Shown: in pieces, positions 41,288-50,279 of the stretch
Layout of the letters: every line of letters begins with the position of its first letter
Numbering within the stretch: the first letter of the stretch is position 1
Translations under genes and position numbers: made by a program
Source of the DNA: Pseudomonas sp. 102515
GTDB lineage: Bacteria > Pseudomonadota > Gammaproteobacteria > Pseudomonadales > Pseudomonadaceae
Direction: 5' to 3'
Length of the DNA stretch: 64,000 nt
Assembly: GCF_031085165.1 (NCBI RefSeq)
Contig: NZ_JAVHTY010000006.1
Coordinates: 62,001 to 126,000 of the forward strand
Notes under the pieces: generated by a model
Seen by the model: only the letters and a program-made list of their open reading frames with translations
What the model was told of the DNA's origin: nothing
Database searches by the model: none

Positions 41288-43441
41288 TCAGCCCTCGCTC
41301 GACGCCTGGCCGCCCCGCGTCGCCTGATCCAGCGGCGAGCCACCCACCTCGTAGCGCACGTTCATGCGCGGCGAGGCCAGCTCGATGCCGGCATCGTCCA
41401 GGTAGCGCTTGAGCCTGAGGTTGAAGGCCCGCGACACCTCCCACTGCTTGATCGGCGCGGTCTTGAAGCGGAATCTCAGGATCGCCATGCCGGAATCGAA
41501 GCTTTCCACTCCCTGCAGCTCCAGCGGCGACCAGATGTCCCGGCCCATCAGCGGGTCCTGGCGCAGCGAGCGGCCGACCTCCTGGACCATCTCGATGGCC
41601 TTGTCCACCGACAGCGCCTGGGGAATCGGCAGGCGGAAGATGGCGTAGCCGAACTGCCGCGAGTAGTTCTGGATGCTCTTGATCTCGCTGAAGGGGATGG
41701 TGTGGACGATGCCGTCGATGTCGCGGAGTCGTACGGTACGGATGGTCAGGCCCTCGACGGTGCCCAGGTGGTTGCCCACGTCGACGTAGTCGCCGATGGC
41801 CAGGGAATCCTCGATGATGATGAACAGCCCGGTGATGAGGTCGGCCACCAGGCTCTGGGCGCCGAAGCCGACCGCCAGGCCGATGACGCCGGCACCGGCC
41901 AGCAGCGGGGTGACGTTCACGCCCATGTTGGCCAGGGCGACGATCAGGGCGATGACGAAGATGGTCAGGAACAGCACGTTGCGGATCAGCGGCAACATGG
42001 TCTGGGCGCGGGCGTTGTTCGGGCTGACGCGGTGCAGGTTGAGGCCACGGTGGATGGCGGTGTCGGCCAGGATCCACACCAGCCAGGCCAGCAGCAGGGT
42101 GCCCCCCAGGCCAAAGAACTTGCTGGCGACCGCATGGCCGTCACCCTGGCTGAATCTCAGCAACGAGAGATTCCAGGCGCGCAGGGCCAGTTCGATCCCT
42201 ACCAGCCAGATGACGATGCCCAGCACCAGCACGAAGAAGGCACGCAGCCGTTCGGCATAGGCTTCCTGTAGGCGGCCGTGATGGCGCCGGTGCAGCAGTC
42301 GCGCTCGCACCAGGGCGTTGAGCCCAAGGGCGGCGCCCATGGTCACGGCGAACAGCAGCGCCCGGCGCAGGGCGTCGCTGGTGTCTCCGGCGGAGACGAA
42401 GGTGGCCACCACCGAGACCGCCACCAGGATCAGCAGCGGCAGGTGCCAGAGTCGGGCGATCAGGTGACGTACGCCCTGCAGGCCTCGTAGCGCCTGGCGC
42501 TTGGCCAGGGGCTGGTTGCGGATCAGGTGGGCGATGGGCCGGCGGAATCTCAGGGCGAACTGGGCGGTGAGCAGCGCCGCGCAGATGTTGGCGCCGATGG
42601 CGATGACCGCGGCGAGGTGTGGCCCCAGGGTCTCGGCCAGGTGCGGATCGCTGGCGGCGCCACCCAGGGCGGCCAGGCTGCCGATGATCCACAGCGGGCG
42701 GAAGGCGCGTCGGCGCAGGATCAGCAGGGCGCGGCTGCGATGGGCGCCGCTGGGCAGGGAGCAGATCACCACCACCGTGGCGGCGAACAGCGGGCCGGTG
42801 ACCGCGGCATAGGCCAGGGCGACGGCCACCGTCTTGCCCAGCGAATCCGGCAGCCACAGCGACACCACCAGGGTCAGGATGAAGGCCAGCAGCCAGGGCG
42901 CCAGCTTGCGCAGGGCGAAACGGACCAGATCCAGGGTACGCGGCCTGAGCGGCAACTCCTCGGACAGCCCGAATCGTACCCGCAGGCGATGGCTGATGGT
43001 CTTCAGGCCCAGGGCGCAACCGGCCCAGAAAGCCAGAGTGACGACGAAGCCCGAGAGCAGGTTGAGGCGCTGCTCGGGTGCTGGTGCCAGGGCGGCCAGT
43101 TCGGCGCCGGCCTGGTCCAGCTGGTATTGCCAGCGTTCGCGCAGGTTATCGCGCTGCAGCTGCTGCTCCACCACCGTCATGGTGTCGGTGATCAGCCCGA
43201 TCACGCCCTGGGAGGCGCTGGGTTCGGCCTTGTTCTGCGCTGCCTGCAGCTTCTTGAGATCCGCCAGCAGGCGATTGCGCTGCGGCTCGCTTTCCAGGGT
43301 CTTGATGACCTGGTCCAGGGACTGGCCGAATTGCGGGTCGACCTGGTCCTTCTGGGCGCCCGGCAGCCCGGGCAGGGCGGCCTGAACCGGGCCGATGAGC
43401 AGGAAGCAGAGGCAGAGGAGTTGTAGCAGACGAAAGATCAT
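41288..43441 (-). CDS. MscS-family mechanosensitive ion channel, large type
   Basis: A 717-residue membrane protein. A signal peptide (MIFRLLQLLCLCFLLIGPVQ) precedes a periplasmic helical part with coiled-coil character (residues 25-110). About eight membrane helices follow from residue 125 to 490, then the conserved MscS pore and beta domain: NMGVNVTPLLAGAGVIGLAVGFGAQSLVADLITGLFIIIEDSLAIGDYVDVGNHLGTVEGLTIRTVRLRD. The architecture resembles MscK/YbiO-type channels that open on hypo-osmotic shock. It lies 93 bases after the MATE gene on the same strand. Confidence 0.9.
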   Translation of the reverse strand: MIFRLLQLLCLCFLLIGPVQAALPGLPGAQKDQVDPQFGQSLDQVIKTLESEPQRNRLLADLKKLQAAQNKAEPSASQGVIGLITDTMTVVEQQLQRDNLRERWQYQLDQAGAELAALAPAPEQRLNLLSGFVVTLAFWAGCALGLKTISHRLRVRFGLSEELPLRPRTLDLVRFALRKLAPWLLAFILTLVVSLWLPDSLGKTVAVALAYAAVTGPLFAATVVVICSLPSGAHRSRALLILRRRAFRPLWIIGSLAALGGAASDPHLAETLGPHLAAVIAIGANICAALLTAQFALRFRRPIAHLIRNQPLAKRQALRGLQGVRHLIARLWHLPLLILVAVSVVATFVSAGDTSDALRRALLFAVTMGAALGLNALVRARLLHRRHHGRLQEAYAERLRAFFVLVLGIVIWLVGIELALRAWNLSLLRFSQGDGHAVASKFFGLGGTLLLAWLVWILADTAIHRGLNLHRVSPNNARAQTMLPLIRNVLFLTIFVIALIVALANMGVNVTPLLAGAGVIGLAVGFGAQSLVADLITGLFIIIEDSLAIGDYVDVGNHLGTVEGLTIRTVRLRDIDGIVHTIPFSEIKSIQNYSRQFGYAIFRLPIPQALSVDKAIEMVQEVGRSLRQDPLMGRDIWSPLELQGVESFDSGMAILRFRFKTAPIKQWEVSRAFNLRLKRYLDDAGIELASPRMNVRYEVGGSPLDQATRGGQASSEG

Positions 43442-43534
43442 CGAAGCCGCACGCTCGCGAAAGAGGGAAACGCCCGTCCCGGTCGGCAGGGCCGCCGGCC
43501 GAGGCGAGGGCGCCAGTGTAGCAAGGGCGGTGCG

Positions 43535-44896
43535 CTAGGCGCTGTGGATGCGTCGACGGGCGCTGCGGGCCAGTCGTACCGACAGCAGGATGGCCGCGCA
43601 GGTCAGGCCCAGCACCAGCCCCTGCCAGAGACCGGCCGGGCCTCGCGGGGCGCCGAACCAGTCACTCAGGCCCAGCGCCCAGCCCACCGGCAGGCCCACG
43701 CCCCAGTAGGCCAGCAGGGTGATGATCATGGTCGCGCGGGTGTCCTGATAACCGCGCAGGGCGCCCGCGGCGGTCACCTGGATGGCATCGGAGAACTGGA
43801 AGATGCCGGCGAACACCAGCAGCGCAGCCGCCAGTTGGATCACCGCCAGGTCCTGGGAATAGAGCCCGGCGATCGCCGTGCGTGCGGTCAGCATCAGGGT
43901 GCAGGAAACGCAGGCGCAGAGCAGCCCGGCGGCCATGCCGACCCCGGCGGAAAAGCGCGCCGCGCGCGGTTCGCCGCGCCCCAGTGCCTGGCCGACCCGC
44001 ACCGTCACCGCCATGCCTAGGGCCAGGGGCACCATGAATACCAGGCCGGAGAAGTTGAGCGCCACCTGGTGCCCGGCGACCACGGTCGGACCCAGCTCGC
44101 CGATCAGCAGGGCCACCACGGAAAAGATGCTGGATTCGGCGAACACCGCGATGCCGATGGGCACGCCGATGGCCAGCAGGGCGCGCAGCGTCGGTCCGTG
44201 CGGTCGCTCGAAGCGGGCGAAGAGGGCGCAGGCGCGATAGCGCTCGGTGCGGATGATCGCCAGCATGGCCAGCAGCATCGCCCACATCACCGTGCCCGAG
44301 GCGAAGCCGCAACCGGCGCCGCCCAGGGCTGGCAGGCCCAGGTGCCCATGGATGAACATCCAGTTCAGCGGCACGTTCAGCGCCAGGCCGGCAAGGCCTA
44401 CCAGCATCGCCGGTCGGGTCCGCCCGAGGCCGTCGCTGAAGCAGCGCAGCACATAGTAGAAGGCCGTGGCGGGCAGACCCATGGCGATGCCCTTGAGATA
44501 GAGCAGGGTCGGCCCGATCAGTTGGGCGTCGACATGCATGGCCACCAGCAGCGGTCGGGCATTGAGCAGCAGCAGGCTGGCGATGAGGCCACAACCCAGG
44601 GCCAGCCACAGCGCCTGGCGCACCAGCGGGCCGATCTCCTGGCTGCGGCCGCCGCCGTGGCGCTCGGCCACCTTGGGCGTGGTCGCCAGCAGGATGCCGG
44701 TCATCAGCAGGAACACCGGAATCCACACGGAGTTGCCCAGGGCGACGGCGGCGAGGTCGAGCGGGCCGACGCGACCGGCCATGACGGCGTCGACGAAGCC
44801 CATGGCCGAATGGGAGAGCTGGGCGATGACGATGGGCGCGGCCAGGGAGAGCAGGGCGCCGAATTCACGTCTGATGCGGGGCAGGGAGGAGGTCAC
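43535..44896 (-). CDS. MATE-family efflux transporter (NorM-like)
   Basis: A 453-residue inner-membrane antiporter with 12 segments. N-terminal LLSLAAPIVIAQLSHSAMGFVDAVMAGRVGPLDLAAVALGNSVW is typical of NorM, and FSDAIQVTAAGALRGYQDTRATMIITLLAYWGVGLPVGW is the matching second-half motif. Such proteins export cationic drugs and metabolites using sodium or proton gradients. It is divergent from pdxB with about 130 bases between starts. Confidence 0.92.
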   Translation of the reverse strand: MTSSLPRIRREFGALLSLAAPIVIAQLSHSAMGFVDAVMAGRVGPLDLAAVALGNSVWIPVFLLMTGILLATTPKVAERHGGGRSQEIGPLVRQALWLALGCGLIASLLLLNARPLLVAMHVDAQLIGPTLLYLKGIAMGLPATAFYYVLRCFSDGLGRTRPAMLVGLAGLALNVPLNWMFIHGHLGLPALGGAGCGFASGTVMWAMLLAMLAIIRTERYRACALFARFERPHGPTLRALLAIGVPIGIAVFAESSIFSVVALLIGELGPTVVAGHQVALNFSGLVFMVPLALGMAVTVRVGQALGRGEPRAARFSAGVGMAAGLLCACVSCTLMLTARTAIAGLYSQDLAVIQLAAALLVFAGIFQFSDAIQVTAAGALRGYQDTRATMIITLLAYWGVGLPVGWALGLSDWFGAPRGPAGLWQGLVLGLTCAAILLSVRLARSARRRIHSA

Positions 44897-45025
44897 TTGA
44901 TCGTTCGGTCAGCTTCGGGGCCGATAGTCTAGTCCTCATGGCCCGGGTGGCAACCCTTGCGGCGCCCGTTGCCTGCCGCCGATGGCCTGCTAAAGTGCCG
45001 GTCCCCGCCCTTGCGAGTGCCAGGC

Positions 45026-46189
45026 ATGCACATTCTCGCCGACGAAAACATTCCGCTGCTGGACGCCTTCTTCGGTCCCCATGCGACCCTCGAACGCCTG
45101 CCCGGTCGCGCCTTCGATCGCGCTGCCGTGATTCGCGCCGATGCGCTGCTGGTGCGTTCCATCACCCGCGTCGACGCGGCTCTGCTGGCGGGGTCCAGGG
45201 TCGGCTTCGTCGGCACCTGCACCATAGGCACCGATCACCTGGACCTCGGCCATCTGGACCAGGCGGGCATCCGCTGGAGCAACGCGCCCGGCTGCAATGC
45301 CCGCGGCGTGGTGGATTGGGTACTCGGCGCCCTGCTGGCACTGGCCGATGGCACCGGCGCCGACCTGGCCCAGCGCACCTATGGCATCATCGGCGCCGGC
45401 CAGGTCGGTGGCCGCCTGGCCGAGGCGTTGCGGGGGCTGGGCTGGACAGTGCTGGTCTGCGATCCACCCCGCGCGGTGGCAGAGGGCGGCGACTTCCACA
45501 GCCTCGACGAATTGATCGGGCGCTGCGACGTGCTCTGTCTGCACACCCCGCTGATCCGTGATGGCGAGCAGCGCACCCTGCACCTGTTCGATGCCGCCCG
45601 CCTGGCCAGCCTGCGCCGAGGGACCTGGCTGCTCAATGCCTGCCGGGGCGAGGTGGTCGACAACGCCGCGCTGCGTGCGCGTCTGGCCAGCGGCGCCGAG
45701 CTCGAGGTGGCGCTGGATGTCTGGGAAGGCGAGCCGGGTATCGATCCTGAACTGGCCCGCCTGTGCCAGCTGGTGACGCCCCATATCGCCGGGCACAGCC
45801 TGGAAGGCAAATGGCGCGGCACGGCGCAGATCTACGAGGCGTTCTGCGCCTGGAGCGGGGAAACACCGCGGTTGAGTCTGAGCGAGCTGTTGCCGCCGCA
45901 GCAGCTGGAGCGCCTGGTGTTTGGCGGGGATACGCCGGAGGCGACGGCCTTCAGGCGGGTCTGCCGCGCGGTCTATGATCCGCGCGACGACGATGCGGCG
46001 CTACGCGCGACCCTCGGCTTGCCGGCCCTGGCGCGCGCCCAGGCGTTCGACGCCCTGCGCAAGGGCTATCCCATGCGTCGGGAGATTCCGGGGCTGCTGC
46101 TCGAAGGGGCGGGCGTGGCTCGGCTGGCGAGGGCCCTGGGCTGCGACTGGCGACATGGCGACGGCTCCGAAAGCGGCGGTGTCGCTTAG
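45026..46189 (+). CDS. pdxB: Erythronate-4-phosphate dehydrogenase PdxB
   Basis: A 387-residue D-2-hydroxyacid dehydrogenase of pyridoxal 5'-phosphate synthesis, oxidising 4-phosphoerythronate. It begins [17 protein letters not shown], has [42 protein letters not shown], the NAD motif [17 protein letters not shown] and the catalytic [17 protein letters not shown] histidine. The C-terminal PdxB dimerisation part from about residue 290 is present. ATG 45026 matches the family start; the longer frame from 44957 is upstream leader. Confidence 0.96.
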   Translation: MHILADENIPLLDAFFGPHATLERLPGRAFDRAAVIRADALLVRSITRVDAALLAGSRVGFVGTCTIGTDHLDLGHLDQAGIRWSNAPGCNARGVVDWVLGALLALADGTGADLAQRTYGIIGAGQVGGRLAEALRGLGWTVLVCDPPRAVAEGGDFHSLDELIGRCDVLCLHTPLIRDGEQRTLHLFDAARLASLRRGTWLLNACRGEVVDNAALRARLASGAELEVALDVWEGEPGIDPELARLCQLVTPHIAGHSLEGKWRGTAQIYEAFCAWSGETPRLSLSELLPPQQLERLVFGGDTPEATAFRRVCRAVYDPRDDDAALRATLGLPALARAQAFDALRKGYPMRREIPGLLLEGAGVARLARALGCDWRHGDGSESGGVA

Positions 46190-46214
46190 GACCGAGGCGA
46201 AGCGGAAGCGTTCA

Positions 46215-46236
46215 GGCGGGATGGCGACCTCCCGCC
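46215..46236. terminator. Hairpin between convergent pdxB and ppnP
   Basis: GGCGGGA (46215-46221) pairs with TCCCGCC (46230-46236) over eight bases, between the two gene ends. No T-run on either side; a weak bidirectional terminator at best. Confidence 0.35.
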
Positions 46237-46273
46237 AGTCGGCTTGGATAGCCGAGAGACGGGATGCGCGGAC

Positions 46274-46555
46274 TCAGTGGTATTCGCAGAGATAGGCGGT
46301 GTCTTCCGCGACCTTGAGCTGGAACTTGGCATCGGCCGGCACGGTGAACTGGCTGCCCGCGGTGAAGGTTTCCCAGGTATCGCTACCCGGCAGCTTGACG
46401 GTCAGGGCGCCGGCCACCACGTGCATGACTTCCAGCTGGCTGGTGCCGAATTCGTATTCGCCGGGGGCCATGACGCCGAGGGTGGCGGGCTTGGACTTGA
46501 GGCTGAAGGCGATGGATTTGACGGTGCCGTCGAAGTATTCGTTGACCTTGAACAT
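46274..46555 (-). CDS. ppnP: Pyrimidine/purine nucleoside phosphorylase PpnP
   Basis: A 93-residue single-cupin protein of the DUF1255 family: [80 protein letters not shown] and the terminal YLCEYH. E. coli PpnP splits nucleosides with phosphate. Length and sequence fit the family exactly. AAGGAAAT lies before the ATG at 46555. Followed 82 bases upstream in coordinate terms by the exonuclease gene, same strand. Confidence 0.94.
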   Translation of the reverse strand: MFKVNEYFDGTVKSIAFSLKSKPATLGVMAPGEYEFGTSQLEVMHVVAGALTVKLPGSDTWETFTAGSQFTVPADAKFQLKVAEDTAYLCEYH

Positions 46556-46637
46556 CGGATTTCCTTGTGCGAGAGCGGTTAGAACCGTCGGCGAGTATGC
46601 CCAAGGCCGAGCCCCACTGTCACCGCTCCAGACGAGG

Positions 46638-47189
46638 CTAGCGCGCGAAGGCCGGCAGGCTGGCGGGCAACAGCTTGGCGGTGTTGCGCGCGTCGGTCTC
46701 GGCACGGTGCAGCACCCCGGTAAAGGCCAGTCCCGCCGATTCCAGGGCAGCGGTGAGCCCCAGCGGTCGCGCCAGGCCACGGGCCTTGGCGAACGCCTGC
46801 TTGAGGTTGCGGTGTGGTACCCGCGCCAGGTGGGTATGCAGATCGTGCTCGCGCCAGGCGCGCTCCAGCAGGCGGCGGTCGAAATCGCCCCAGCTGCACC
46901 AGCCGGCCAGGGTGGTTTCATAGGCGCCCAGCCAGCGCTCGAAGCTCAGCCAGGTGCCTGCCAGCGGCTCGGCGCCATCGACGTCGGCCTGGCTGATGTG
47001 GGTGAGATCGCGGCAGAAGGGCGTCAGCAGTGGCAGGCGCTCGGGCTGGACGAAGCTCTGGTAGCGATCCAGCTCCTTCCCCTCGACGTTCACCATCACC
47101 GCGCCGATCTCGATGATTTCCATCAACTCCAGCGGCCAGCCGCCTTCGTCGGTGGTCGCCTCCAGGTCCAGCACCAGCCAATGCTTCAT
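46638..47189 (-). CDS. DnaQ-like 3'-5' exonuclease (DEDD family)
   Basis: A 183-residue nuclease of the RNase T/ERI-1 type: ExoI motif [11 protein letters not shown] (Asp, Glu), ExoII region in [14 protein letters not shown] (Asp) and ExoIII-like [15 protein letters not shown] with a histidine-Asp pair. [51 protein letters not shown] is typical of the exonuclease family near KapD and human ERI proteins. It may trim RNA 3' ends. ATG 47189 is at the family start; the longer frame upstream is not conserved in character. Confidence 0.88.
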   Translation of the reverse strand: MKHWLVLDLEATTDEGGWPLELMEIIEIGAVMVNVEGKELDRYQSFVQPERLPLLTPFCRDLTHISQADVDGAEPLAGTWLSFERWLGAYETTLAGWCSWGDFDRRLLERAWREHDLHTHLARVPHRNLKQAFAKARGLARPLGLTAALESAGLAFTGVLHRAETDARNTAKLLPASLPAFAR

Positions 47190-47374
47190 CGTCACGCCCT
47201 CGGGGAGCCGCCTCGATCGTCGCAGATAAGACGGTGGAAAGGCCGTGGGGTTGCGTGGCGAGCTGCGAATGAATGTTACATTCATGACTCGATAGCGACA
47301 TCTGGTCACGATCCGCTTGTGAGGCGTCAGTCTTGCTCTTAAGCTCGAAGCCTCTTTATCTGCGAGTTCCACCC

Positions 47375-47629
47375 ATGGAGTGCCGTCCGGGTTGTGGCGC
47401 CTGTTGCATCGCGCCGTCGATCTCCTCACCGCTGCCACGCATGCCCCAGGGCAAGCCCTCCGGGGTGCGCTGTGCCCATCTGGACAGCACCAACCGCTGC
47501 GACCTGTTCGGCTCGCCGCAACGCCCGGCGGTGTGCGGCGGCTTCAAGGCCGAGCTGGCGTTCTGCGGTACCAGCAGCGCCGAGGCCATGGCCATCCTGC
47601 TGCGCCTCGAAGGTGAAACCGCCGCCTGA
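47375..47629 (+). CDS. YkgJ-family cysteine cluster protein
   Basis: An 84-residue protein with seven cysteines: MECRPGCGACCIAPSISSPL, VRCAHLDSTNRCDLFG and PAVCGGFKAELAFCG. The CxxGCGACC pattern followed by CxxL and CxxF is the YkgJ (Fe-S or zinc cluster) family, function not established. ATG 47375 is chosen because the conserved pattern starts there. Next to the START-domain gene, 50 bases apart. Confidence 0.9.
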   Translation: MECRPGCGACCIAPSISSPLPRMPQGKPSGVRCAHLDSTNRCDLFGSPQRPAVCGGFKAELAFCGTSSAEAMAILLRLEGETAA

Positions 47630-47679
47630 TCCGGTTTTGAATTGCGCTCTCCGACAACCACAACAACAAGGGACGTCCC

Positions 47680-48279
47680 ATGCACAAGCCGCTTCGCTCC
47701 ATCCTCGCCCTGACCCTGCTCGCAGCCACTGGCCTGGCCCAGGCCGAGGACTGGCAACTCGCCAAGCAGGAAGACGGCATCCAGGTCTACACCCGCGCCA
47801 TCGCCGGCTCCAAGTACAAGGCCTACCGCGGCGTGGTCCAGATCAAGGCCGATCCGGCCACCATCGCCAAGCTGCAGGACGATCCGCTGGGCTCCTGCAA
47901 ATGGATCTTCCGCTGCCAGTCGCTGCAGGTGCTCAAGCGCCAGGACAACCAGGCCTGGACCTACATGCGCATCGACATGCCCTGGCCGGTGACCGCCCGT
48001 GACGTGGTGCTGCACATCACCGAGGAGAAGACTCCCGATGGCGGCTTTACCCGCACCCTCGAAGGCCAGCCGGACTATCGTCCCGCTGCCGATGGCTATG
48101 TGCGGGTCGCGAGCTTCCAGGGCCAATGGCGCGTGGTGCCGAAGAACGGCGGCTCGGAAGTGACCTATGAGGCCCAGAGCGAACCGGGGGGCAGCGTGCC
48201 GTCCTGGCTGGCCAACAGCTTCGTCGTGGATGCCCCGCTCAACACCCTGAAGGGTCTGCGCCAGGCCGCGCAGCGCTGA
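47680..48279 (+). CDS. Exported START-domain protein
   Basis: A 199-residue protein with a signal peptide (MHKPLRSILALTLLAATGLAQA) and a START/SRPBCC lipid-binding fold: EDWQLAKQEDGIQVYTRAIAGSKYKAYRGVVQI, WTYMRIDMPWPVTARDVVLHI and the helix WLANSFVVDAPLNTLKGLR. Pseudomonas homologs are periplasmic and of unknown function, probably binding a hydrophobic ligand. A ribosome site (AAGGGACGTCCC) precedes the ATG. A hairpin follows the gene. Confidence 0.9.
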   Translation: MHKPLRSILALTLLAATGLAQAEDWQLAKQEDGIQVYTRAIAGSKYKAYRGVVQIKADPATIAKLQDDPLGSCKWIFRCQSLQVLKRQDNQAWTYMRIDMPWPVTARDVVLHITEEKTPDGGFTRTLEGQPDYRPAADGYVRVASFQGQWRVVPKNGGSEVTYEAQSEPGGSVPSWLANSFVVDAPLNTLKGLRQAAQR

Positions 48280-48299
48280 TCGACCGCCTCCAGGGCAAA

Positions 48300-48322
48300 G
48301 GCCTGGCCACGTGCGCCAGGCC
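48300..48322 (+). terminator. Hairpin after the START-domain gene
   Basis: GGCCTGG (48300-48306) and CCAGGCC (48316-48322) form a 7-bp stem around nine bases, 20 bases after the stop and followed by TGTTC. A plausible weak terminator. Confidence 0.5.
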
Positions 48323-48376
48323 TGTTCAATACGACCGCCATGCTAAGCCTTGGCGGTCCACCCGCAGTCCTGGGCA

Positions 48377-48391
48377 GGTATTATTAATACC
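48377..48391. promoter_or_regulatory. Perfect 15-base palindrome GGTATTATTAATACC
   Basis: Seven-base arms around a central T, in an AT-rich island of the convergent intergenic region between the START-domain gene and msrQ. It looks like a repressor operator but no gene starts beside it; it may be a relic of a lost gene. Confidence 0.35.
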
Positions 48392-48444
48392 ACCCCGATA
48401 CTCTGGAAGCATGAAGGGTCAACCCCTCCGCCCGACGGTGGTAA

Positions 48445-49056
48445 TCAGCGAGCGGGGACGGCCGCTGCCCGACTGCGTCTTTTTCTACGCCAGCCATCCA
48501 CCAGGCGGAAGGCCAGCAGCGCGGCGCCGATGGCAGCGTAGATCGCCCACTCTTCCAGGTCCGAGCGCACGATCCAGAGGTAATGCAGGAGCCCCAGGCC
48601 CAGCACCAGGTAGGCCAGTCTGTGCAGCTCCTTCCAGCGCTTGCCCAGGCGGCGCATGGCCGGGCGATTGGAGGTGACGGCCAGGACCAGCAGGATCAGC
48701 AGGGCCGCGGCTCCGACGATGATGTAGGGGCGGCGCTGCAACTCCACGCCCAGTTGCGACAGGTCGAAGCCCAGCACGAAGGCCAGGTAGCCCAGGAAGT
48801 GCAGCAGGGCATAGGCGAAGGTCCAGAGGCCGAGCTGGCGGCGGATCACCGGCCAGAGCTTCCAGCGGGTGAGGCGCGTCAGCGGGGTCAGACCCAGCGT
48901 CAGCAGCAGCAGCACCAGGGCGCCGGTCCCCAGCTTGTCCACCAGCGCCTTGCCCGGATCCGGGCCGAGGGCGAAGATCCAGGCCTGATACAGCCACCAC
49001 AGCGGCGGGCCGAGCGCGGCGACGAACACCGCCACCCGCCATAGCAGTACACCCAT
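48445..49056 (-). CDS. msrQ: Heme-binding membrane subunit MsrQ of protein-methionine-sulfoxide reductase
   Basis: A 203-residue membrane protein with six segments of the ferric-reductase-like type: [69 protein letters not shown]. Histidines in [14 protein letters not shown] and LLHYLW are the expected heme ligands. MsrQ passes quinone electrons to MsrP, which repairs oxidised periplasmic proteins. ATG 49056 shares its A with the msrP stop (TGATG), so the two genes are translated together. Confidence 0.94.
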   Translation of the reverse strand: MGVLLWRVAVFVAALGPPLWWLYQAWIFALGPDPGKALVDKLGTGALVLLLLTLGLTPLTRLTRWKLWPVIRRQLGLWTFAYALLHFLGYLAFVLGFDLSQLGVELQRRPYIIVGAAALLILLVLAVTSNRPAMRRLGKRWKELHRLAYLVLGLGLLHYLWIVRSDLEEWAIYAAIGAALLAFRLVDGWRRKRRSRAAAVPAR

Positions 49057-50066
49057 CAATAGTTTCTCCGCAGATCCATGCCGCTGTAGAGCGAGGCCAC
49101 TTCCTCGCCATAGCCATTGAACATCAGCGTCGGCCGCACGTTGGGGCTGAACAGGCCGCTGGGTAGGCGACGTTCGCGGGCCTGACTCCAGCGCGGGTGG
49201 TCCACTTCCGGATTGACGTTGGCATAGAAGCCATACTCGTTGGGCGCCATGCCCTGCCAGGTGGTGCGTGGCTGCTCGGCCACCAGGCTGATGCGGACGA
49301 TGGACTTGATGCCCTTGAAGCCGTATTTCCAAGGCACGATCAGGCGCAGCGGCGCGCCATTCTGGTTGGGCAGCACCCGACCGTACATGCCCACCGTCAT
49401 CAGCGTCAGCGGATGCATGGCCTCATCCAGGCGCAGGCCTTCCACATAGGGCCAGTCCAGCAGGGCGAAGCTGGAGTTCATGCCGGGCATGTGCTGCGGG
49501 TCCTTGAGCGTCTCGAACTTCACGTAGCGCGCCTTGCCGGTGGGTTCGACGCGCTTGAGCAGGCTGGCCAGCGGAAAGCCCAGCCAGGGGATGACCATGG
49601 ACCAGGCCTCGACGCATCTCATGCGGTAGATGCGCTCTTCCAGGGTATCCGGGCCGAAGAGGTCCTCCAGGCCGTAGGTGCCGGGTTTACCCACCTCGCC
49701 ATCGACCACCACGCTCCAGGGCTGGGTCGGTAGCTGAGCGGCATGGGCCGCGGGATCGCTCTTGTCCGGCCCGAACTCATAGAAGTTGTTGTAGTGGGTG
49801 GCGTCCTTGAAGGGGGTTATGTCCTCGCCCTTGACCGTGGCCGCCTGCCAGCGGGTATCGGGCAGCTTGCGTTCGAACCAGTCCGGGCCCTTGGCGGCTT
49901 CGACGTCGCCATAGCTGGAGGCGGCCGCCAAGGCCCAGCCGGGCAGGGCGGTGCCGGCGAGCAGGGCGCCGCCGGCACCGAGCAGCTGGCGCCGGGACAG
50001 GTAGACGGCTTCGGGGGTGATCTCCGACCCCAGGCAGGCAGAGCGCGGAACGATCTTGATCGGCAT
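49056..50066 (-). CDS. msrP: Protein-methionine-sulfoxide reductase catalytic subunit MsrP
   Basis: A 336-residue molybdopterin enzyme of the sulfite oxidase family, exported by Tat: the twin-arginine signal is [20 protein letters not shown] near residue 24. The Mo-cofactor cysteine is in [24 protein letters not shown], and [14 protein letters not shown] and [17 protein letters not shown] are family landmarks. It reduces methionine sulfoxide in periplasmic proteins. ATG 50066 gives the usual length; a very long open frame that extends to 52022 on this strand overlaps dhaK and is not real. Confidence 0.95.
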   Translation of the reverse strand: MPIKIVPRSACLGSEITPEAVYLSRRQLLGAGGALLAGTALPGWALAAASSYGDVEAAKGPDWFERKLPDTRWQAATVKGEDITPFKDATHYNNFYEFGPDKSDPAAHAAQLPTQPWSVVVDGEVGKPGTYGLEDLFGPDTLEERIYRMRCVEAWSMVIPWLGFPLASLLKRVEPTGKARYVKFETLKDPQHMPGMNSSFALLDWPYVEGLRLDEAMHPLTLMTVGMYGRVLPNQNGAPLRLIVPWKYGFKGIKSIVRISLVAEQPRTTWQGMAPNEYGFYANVNPEVDHPRWSQARERRLPSGLFSPNVRPTLMFNGYGEEVASLYSGMDLRRNY

Positions 50067-50279
50067 GACAGACCTCGGTGGGGAGCGCTCGCAGGAGAGC
50101 GGCTGGCTAACAGCGTGAGACATCCCGGTCGTGAAAAGCTTCCCAGGCCAACGATAGCCTGCCGCCCCGGTCCGGCGGAAGGCCGCTGCGCCTGGCCAAG
50201 TGAAGCGTTCAGGCCGCTGCCAGGCAGTGGCGGGAGCCCGTGCCATACTGCGGCGACCTCTCGCCCTCAGGAGTCCCCG

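Noticed and set aside
48411-48677. Plus-strand frame starting [20 protein letters not shown]
   Set aside because: Most of it is antisense to msrQ and the start lacks a ribosome site; the first 20 residues look protein-like but are not enough.
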